The notes under the pieces are model-generated. The model ran no database searches, had not been told where the DNA came from, and saw only the letters and a program-made list of their open reading frames with translations. A stretch of DNA of 64,000 bases from Astrothelium macrocarpum (Eukaryota > Ascomycota > Dothideomycetes > Trypetheliales > Trypetheliaceae). How positions within the stretch are numbered: the first letter of the stretch is position 1; the number at the start of each line of letters is the position of its first letter. Below, piece by piece: positions 58,009-64,000 of this stretch. The stretch lies in NCBI GenBank assembly GCA_021030915.1, contig JAGEMR010000048.1, forward strand, positions 1-64,000, read 5' to 3'. The position numbers and the translations under genes were made by a program.

Positions 58009-60569
58009 CTACGGAACCGAATCTCGTGTAATTTTTTCATCTTCTTCGCCATATTCTCCCCATTCGAGAGGTCTCCCAATTTCCATTGGCCTTTTCGGAT
58101 GATCTTCAGTGAAATCCATGATGCGACGAAACATACTTGCGGTGAACGCCATCACTTGGTTAGACTTGGATGTCTTTACAGTCATTGAGTCAAGGAGACG
58201 TACCGTCAAATAGGCAGAAAGTAAAGCCTCAACATGAAAAGTTTTTCGCAAAGAGGCTCCATTCGCTATGGTCAGGATGAACATGCATGCCGAAATTGCA
58301 AAATTCGCCAGGTAGGGCTGCCCGTGGAAGCGGTATGGGTAATCATCTGGCAAATCATTTGTACCACGATTCCATCTACGCACCGTTTTGACGTTCCTGA
58401 GTGCGCTCCTGTCCTTATCAATACTTAATGCTATTAGAACTTCATATCCAATAGTTTCCCATAGTGTGCCCATGAAAGCTACGAACTCTACTGACCATTC
58501 ATAGAATCGAATGAAGGCCCAACATTCGCAGGTCCAGATTATCACAACTCCAACAGAACTCATATTTGATAGCATGTCAATAAGCTGTGGTATCTGTGTT
58601 AGCAAGAAAGCGACTCGAACCCTTCAGATATCGCTTTACTGTGCCGATGCCGGTGCCTGGTCCATTTTTATTTGCAAGCATCAAGAACGTACCCCAGCAA
58701 ACATAGTCGAAGCCAAGAGAGAGCGCATAGGAGCTTTTCAATTGTTGGTTTTTCCAAGGCTTGTCAACATGCGTAGGTACCATTTTTGCTTTTTACCTCT
58801 ATCGAGCCTTTTAGTCAGACTGTACACAGTGCGCGAAGCAACGTAAAGATTAGTGTTCGCACATGAGATCGCGTGAACAGGAGGAAAACATTCAATGTCG
58901 CTGCTAGCCCAGGAATCTCTGATTGCATTGCAGCTAGGACGAAAGCAGAGTCAGTGCGACATTGAGGATCGGCATTGGTATTGCTTGACCAGCTAACGCG
59001 CGTGACACATGGATCGTTGTACGCGATGTTAAGAGTGACCAGAATTCCTGCAAGGACGTAAAGCAAAGTAGCAACAAATGGCAGAAAATACCGCGATGGA
59101 TCTTACTGTCCGGCCAATTAAATTATCTGGTGGTGCTTCGCCGTCTGTTTTTGGAACTCTTGCTTCGAGTGCGGATGCAGCAACTATTTCAACGCCAATG
59201 AACGCAAATGCAGCTATGAATATTGATGCACCATGTGATTGGTTACATTTCGAGGAGCATAACTTCAACTACAAGTTGGCCTACAGAAACGCTGCTACCC
59301 AATTAGTTGTAGCACCATGATCATGAACCATCACGATGGTAGAATAGTCTATAGGACTAATCAGAAGTTGTTATTCACGAGGCATGACAGAATCCCTCAT
59401 ACGACTTGATCCAATTGCGTTCTGAACACCCCCTGGTAGCAGACGAATCAGCTTTTGCATCGACCCGAGACATGCGAAACTGACTCACATCCTCCATTTA
59501 TGGCGCCCATAACGACGATGATGCCGAAAAAGAAGAGCAACTTGAGACTACCGCCGATAATCTCAAAGAATCCGTAAAACTATGCACGTGTTAGCATTTT
59601 GGAAATGTTTGGAGTGGATCAAACGGTAGACGATGGCCGACCTCGACACCAAAGGAATTGAGGATTACTATTAAGACCGGGATAACGAAAAGGAGAATGC
59701 CACCCTGGATGCCCTTAGGGGGGTTCCAATAGGCTGCTTCTTGCGTTGTAGCTGCAAGCAGGGCTGCAACTGATATGGCATAGGTGGATCTATTGCTGTC
59801 AGGGCTCATTAATTCGCTAGTTTGACTGCCAGATGCAATCAGTTTGACTGACCAGTATGCAACCCCGACTACTATGCCAAGCTCTTCATCTACAAATTGC
59901 TCCACATATATACTCAGCGCCCCTGAGATTGGCCAAATGCAAAGAAGCCCTGCAATACATTGCATGACGGACCAAGAAACAAATCCAACAATAGCGAATG
60001 AGAGCAGCACGGCAAGAGGTCCAGCAAGACCCAAAATCAGGCCCGCGCGGACGTACAGTCCAATACCTAGTGTTCCACTAACACAGATCATCTACTTTCA
60101 TTAGTTCTAACGCGCATGGATTCTTGAAGGCAGAACATCAAATTGATTATAAGTTATAGCCAGGTGAAGCTCACGTGCGAAAATGTGGATTTCTCGAAGT
60201 CGTCTCCTGTAAAGATTGGTCAGTTTATGCAAAACTTTGACTCTGATGCTCTGACAAATGCCTTGCAGCACGGTCTCTATCTCTTTCGAGGGGGGTTGTT
60301 TGTGTTAGGTAGAGAGGATTTTTCGAAACAGGTCGAACATCTTCGGCGAAAGGCGCCGATGCGCTTTGTTGAAGTCCCTTATGTTAGTGAGAAGAACGCT
60401 CTTGGAGAGACTCGTCTATCACCTCGAAAGACAACCCATTGGTAGTAAACGCGGCTGTAGGATATGGCAACCCCATCGTGAGGGATTGGGTTAAAGATTG
60501 GGCCCCATTAGTACCGAGCCAATCCTCAGGAAACCGTTCAGAAAGTGGGATTTCTTCATTCAATGACAT
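58009..60569 (-). CDS. Amino-acid permease (APC superfamily)
   Basis: A multi-exon gene starting MSLNEEIPLSERFPEDW (60569) and ending EDEKITRDSVP (58009). The first membrane helix carries the family motif SGTLGIGLYVRAGLILGLAGP (about 60085-60025), followed by ALSIYVEQFVDEELG, FIGVEIVAASALEARVPK (the helix 6 F-x-G-x-E-x block, about 59180), KAPMRSLLASTMFAG (about 58730) and, after an intron of about 100 bp (donor GTACGT), IPQLIDMLSNMSSVGVVII. The final part reads PYRFHGQPYLANFAISACM, as in fungal permeases. I see no forced frameshift, but several splice sites are uncertain, especially in 60100-60450. It should import amino acids or related compounds at the plasma membrane. Confidence 0.8.
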
Positions 60570-61969
60570 GGTTTAATAAAGGATTATGCGGTGATGTTCA
60601 GAGGAAGAACTGGATGGATGGAAGATGATATAAGAAGCCCTATCTGCTGACCATTCAGCAATCATAGGTGGCGGTCATTCCTTTTGACTTCCGTAATCAA
60701 GGTTGCATAGCCAACAGGGAACAGTCATCGGACTTGCTGTAAGGTTCATCGCAACCGACTACCTTGGTAAATCGTCTCATCGTATCAAGGGTAAGTATTA
60801 GTGATGAGCAGACGCCTCGATTTAAGATTTAACTGGGTCAAGAAGGTCGACGAGCAATCGATGGAGTCTGGCGAAGCCATATAACAAGGTAGCAATACAT
60901 ACTAGGCACAATATAAGGCGGATGCAGATGCAAGGCTGGACGATTGCCTACTCCGGGCCGAGATGTTTGCTGCAGGATTATCCATATCATGTATGTCATT
61001 GTACTGTACAGTCTACACCGCCCAGATGCGTCCTATGGATAAGTCGTGATCAGCGCATCCTTAGGGGCTGTGCATGTCTGGTTCGATTAGATCCAAATGT
61101 TGTATTTAAGAAAAAGTCACAAACAGCAGATCAAATTAGGTGCGATTTGTGAAGGATCGATAAAGTTGATGGGATGAGAAAATCTTCAGTCCGTTCCAGT
61201 GATATTCGATTCATAAAAATTTCCTATAGCGGCTCGATTTTCACGATAATCAGCGCTGTCCACTGGTGACGAGTTCACGGTGCAACGCAGAAAGGTCTCA
61301 GATCGCCCTAAGGCGTCTCGTATTTATCTTAATTTCTTTTTCCATGATAGTCTACTCGTGGACTACTCCCGGGTCTAAACCTTTTTGGTTTGAAGAAAAC
61401 CCTTAGACAACATTCCGCGATAGCAATGACTCGAATGAATAGTCAATTTTTGGTTCTATAATTTAGAAATGACATTATTTTACTACTTTCCATAATTTCG
61501 TTGATCAATATACCCACGGCGTTGTCCACTTTCAGCCTAGTAACGGGGCTGTCTCTAACTGTTGGAAGAAGAAAGCAAGGCTGCCAAGCCTTGAAGATCG
61601 AAGCGGTGAAGATAGCAGGATTCGAATTCACAACCAACAGCAACAATAGCAGCTGATTTCCTGTAGCTCTCGTCTATCATTGAGCCTCCACCCCTCAGAA
61701 GGGTATACAAAGCTACGATTGGGTATTCTGATAGTGCAGTCCATTCTACTTACTAACTGCTTGCCGTGCAAGAAATCAGGGGTATATTATTCGTTAAAAG
61801 CCGATTGGAGCTCCACTGAAAGACGACTTTGATCATGAGGGCTAATTCGAGCACTCGACGGAGGTGTGCTTCAAAAGTAAGCACGCCAAAAACGCCAATG
61901 AATGACTCCTTCCAGAACTCATGCGCAGATATCGGTGTCATCGGAAGCCAGATAGTCATGTTGTCAAGA
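60570..61969. other. Intergenic region (1.4 kb)
   Basis: The upstream region of the permease and the 3' flank of the deaminase-domain gene. No tRNA, gene or repeat could be supported. Confidence 0.45.
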
Positions 61970-63554
61970 TCAAGTTGTCATCGAACTGAAGACTGCCCTC
62001 AAATCCTCCAAACCGCTACAATCCTCGCGTGGGTATAGAACTAGAGGCGGATATTGTCTTTCTGGCCATATCTTCTTCTGGCGTAATGAATCTTCGACTG
62101 ATGAAAAAAGTTTGTCGACTAACTTTTTGTTGATGAGCCTAACCCGATTACGTATACGCAGAGGCTCTGGTTCTCCCGTCCGCGGTTCACTCTGCGGAGA
62201 TAAGGGAACCCACCCTGGATAATAACACCCGTGAGTGCCCTGGACGACCCATTCAATAGGCAAGTCATACGTCTCGCGTCCTGTGTTGTTGCCACTGCCT
62301 TTTTCCTCAGTGAAAGGATTTTGAAGAAGCTTCAAAGTCTCGTTACACATTGCGCAACACAATTTCGAAACACTGAGATAGTTGAGAACCGGAACGATAT
62401 ATGGATTCTCCATGTAGAAGCGAACGAGTTGCATTTCACAATGCTCGGTTGGTTTGTCAGCCTGTCTGCCAGATTTGAGTCTATAATTTTCCAATTTGTC
62501 CTTTGGGTAAACCTCGTCCCAAACGTCTCGGAGCTCCGGGACAGAGATGTTGGTATCTGATTCTCGCAGAAGTGCAACTTCGATCTTTGTATCCTTTTGC
62601 AAAAGTACGTTCTCACACTTACCAGCCTTCTTGTCCTTGGCAGAATTCCTCAAAACAATCCATGCTCGGTAATACTCACCAAGCCGTCTGACGCCAACTC
62701 GAAAATCCATTAACTTTTGTGTTTGACTTGTGCTCTCCAAAAGCCCTTGGTATACCTCCGACGAATCTAAATATGATGCCATTACGCATACTTTGATCAT
62801 TAGCTTTGCAATGTTGTTCTGTATGGGACCGGGAGCCATAAGTTGGGATGATGCTTCTGCAAATGCCTGAACCTCATCAATCATTCTTGACCAAGCGCTT
62901 GCATGTGTCGTGTCTCCGTATTTTCCAACAGGCTCCCGACTATTGCGGGTCATTCCGTAGGACTTTCCTCTCAAGTCCGGCGAGAAAGGAGGAAGCGCCA
63001 AAGACTCTAAAATTGCGGCAAAGGTTGTGAAATTATTCGATATGATGTCTCGCACTCTGGTATAAATGCTCTCGTATTTGAAAAGGCTTTGCCACAGCTC
63101 GTCTGACAGCTCGCCAGCTAAGACTTGTCAGTTCTATTTGAAATGATTTGGTTTCTAAAAATGTTTTGGTTCCCAAATACACACCACTGAAAGACACCAT
63201 CAAATTTTGCGCGATCAGCTCAACTTCAGATTGTCTGGGATCATTGGCCGATATTCGCAACGTGTAGATTGTATCTGCGTTTTTGCCCTTGGATTGATCA
63301 AAAGTGCATGCTGTGACATTTTGTGGACCTTTGGCTTGTATATAAATTAGGATGGCATCCAGTAGATTTTTGACACAATCCGCAGTCAGCATGGTCTTCG
63401 CATAGAGCAAAGGTGGCTTCGCGTCGTCGTAGTCGTAACGGTCGCTTGCATGGAAATGATCACTGAGCAAAGTCTCGTAATTAGCTGGGATTGCTTTGTA
63501 TTCTGAGTGTTCGAGCAATTTCAGTAAACCTAAGATCTTTTGACGATCATCCAT
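61970..63554 (-). CDS. Fungal OTT_1508-like deaminase-domain protein
   Basis: About 500 residues in two exons. The start at 63554 (MDDRQKILGLLKLLEHSEY) is chosen over the upstream in-frame Met at 63680. An intron near 63120-63187 joins LIAQNLMVSFSG to a segment reading ELSDELWQSLFKYESIY. The C-terminal part carries the zinc-binding signature of cytidine-deaminase-like folds: EHCEMQLVRFY (H-x-E) and, about 30 residues later, SKLCCAMCNETL (C-x-x-C). This order matches the OTT_1508-like deaminase family, common in ascomycetes as orphan proteins, whose substrate (nucleic acid, nucleotide or other) is not established. Zinc ligands and the catalytic Glu are all present. Beyond the deaminase there is a 90-residue tail with LRIRNRVRLINKKLVDKLF. 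Confidence 0.8.
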
Positions 63555-63699
63555 GGTCCTAGCATTGAGTGATCTATAAACTGAGAAGAAGAGAGAGAAG
63601 AATGAAGCTTCTTTGTCGGATTGAAATCTGGTTTGTATCCACAGAAAGAAGTGGGTAAAAGATACCGCGGATGGCGTCAAAAAGAGTCACCACCAGGAA

Positions 63700-64000
63700 G
63701 CTCGGTCACAGCTTACACTCGCGTGAAGGTTGGGCGTCCTCTCAGGCAGCCCCGCACGTCCGCACCCTCCGCACCACCAAATTTGTATGGGAACTTGGGA
63801 TCAGCCAGGCCACACAAATCTGGTGGTTACTTTTTTATCTGTAATTCGTTCATTCGATAATTTGATCATTTGATTTTCTAATCCGATAATTTTGAAACCG
63901 ATTTTTATGATGATGAGGTCGAAATGGTCTGAAATATCGTTTTATTTCAGTAAATTATTATTATTATTTTTTTGAATTATGACGATCTTTTATAATGTGA
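63700..64000. mobile_element. Start of another AT-rich, RIP-affected element (truncated by window end)
   Basis: Composition drops sharply to AT-rich after about 63825. The GC-rich stretch 63715-63790 begins TTACACTCGCGTG and runs into CGCACCACCAAATTTG. In layout this resembles the ends of the two pogo elements, so the left terminus may be near 63715. No coding motif is visible before the window ends. Confidence 0.4.

Noticed and set aside
58577..58783. Premature stops in the permease near 58700, suggesting a pseudogene
   Set aside because: They fall inside a plausible 100-bp intron with GTACGT donor and ACACAG acceptor that rejoins the conserved permease sequence in frame.
61590..61650. Possible tRNA because of an ATTCGAATTC stretch
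   Set aside because: No acceptor stem or anticodon arm can be drawn around it.

Overview
The window looks like nuclear DNA of a filamentous ascomycete (Pezizomycotina). Genes carry short introns (about 48-100 bp, GT..AG with CTAAC/CTGAC-type branch sites). Protein families are typical of that group: HET-NACHT, Zn(II)2Cys6 factors, a highly reducing polyketide synthase (HR-PKS) and an OTT_1508-type deaminase. Gene-bearing DNA alternates with very AT-rich blocks of transposons full of C-to-T / G-to-A changes and stop codons, as expected from repeat-induced point mutation (RIP). No species is assigned.

Layout. 1-5.9 kb: a nested transposon block, with two copies of one hAT element inserted in a pogo/Fot1 element; one copy has an exact 8-bp target duplication. 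6.4-10.7 kb: a HET-NACHT (NLR-like) gene between inverted copies of a short dispersed repeat. 11-45.8 kb: a biosynthetic cluster made of a P450, a Zn2Cys6 factor, a PaxM-like FAD monooxygenase, a DUF3237-like protein, a short-chain dehydrogenase, an MFS transporter, a second zinc-finger factor, an FMO-type flavoprotein, a polytopic membrane protein and an HR-PKS. A 4.9-kb copia retrotransposon with 196-bp LTRs and a CGATC target duplication sits between the P450 and the rest; a 237-bp MITE lies upstream of the first regulator. 46-64 kb: accessory genes, namely a C2H2-type protein with a 7-residue repeat, a 55-residue protein, a CorA-like membrane protein, a kinase/beta-propeller gene cut by a 350-bp insertion, a second pogo element with intact ends, an amino-acid permease and a deaminase-domain protein. 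Another AT-rich element starts at the right edge.

How the cluster may work (inference). The PKS keeps KS, AT, DH, KR and ACP motifs, but its methyltransferase and enoylreductase regions lack cofactor-binding motifs, so the expected product is an unmethylated polyene-like chain. PaxM-like monooxygenases epoxidise isoprenoid or polyene double bonds, and the membrane protein could be an epoxide-opening cyclase. The P450, SDR and FMO-type flavoprotein would tailor the product and the MFS protein would export it. A shared inverted motif, TCGG-N7/8-CCGA (often CTCGG-N8-CCGAG), lies upstream of the P450, SDR, FMO, PaxM-like/DUF3237 and PKS/membrane genes. I read it as a candidate binding site of a cluster Zn2Cys6 regulator. 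It ties the P450 to the cluster despite the intervening retrotransposon.
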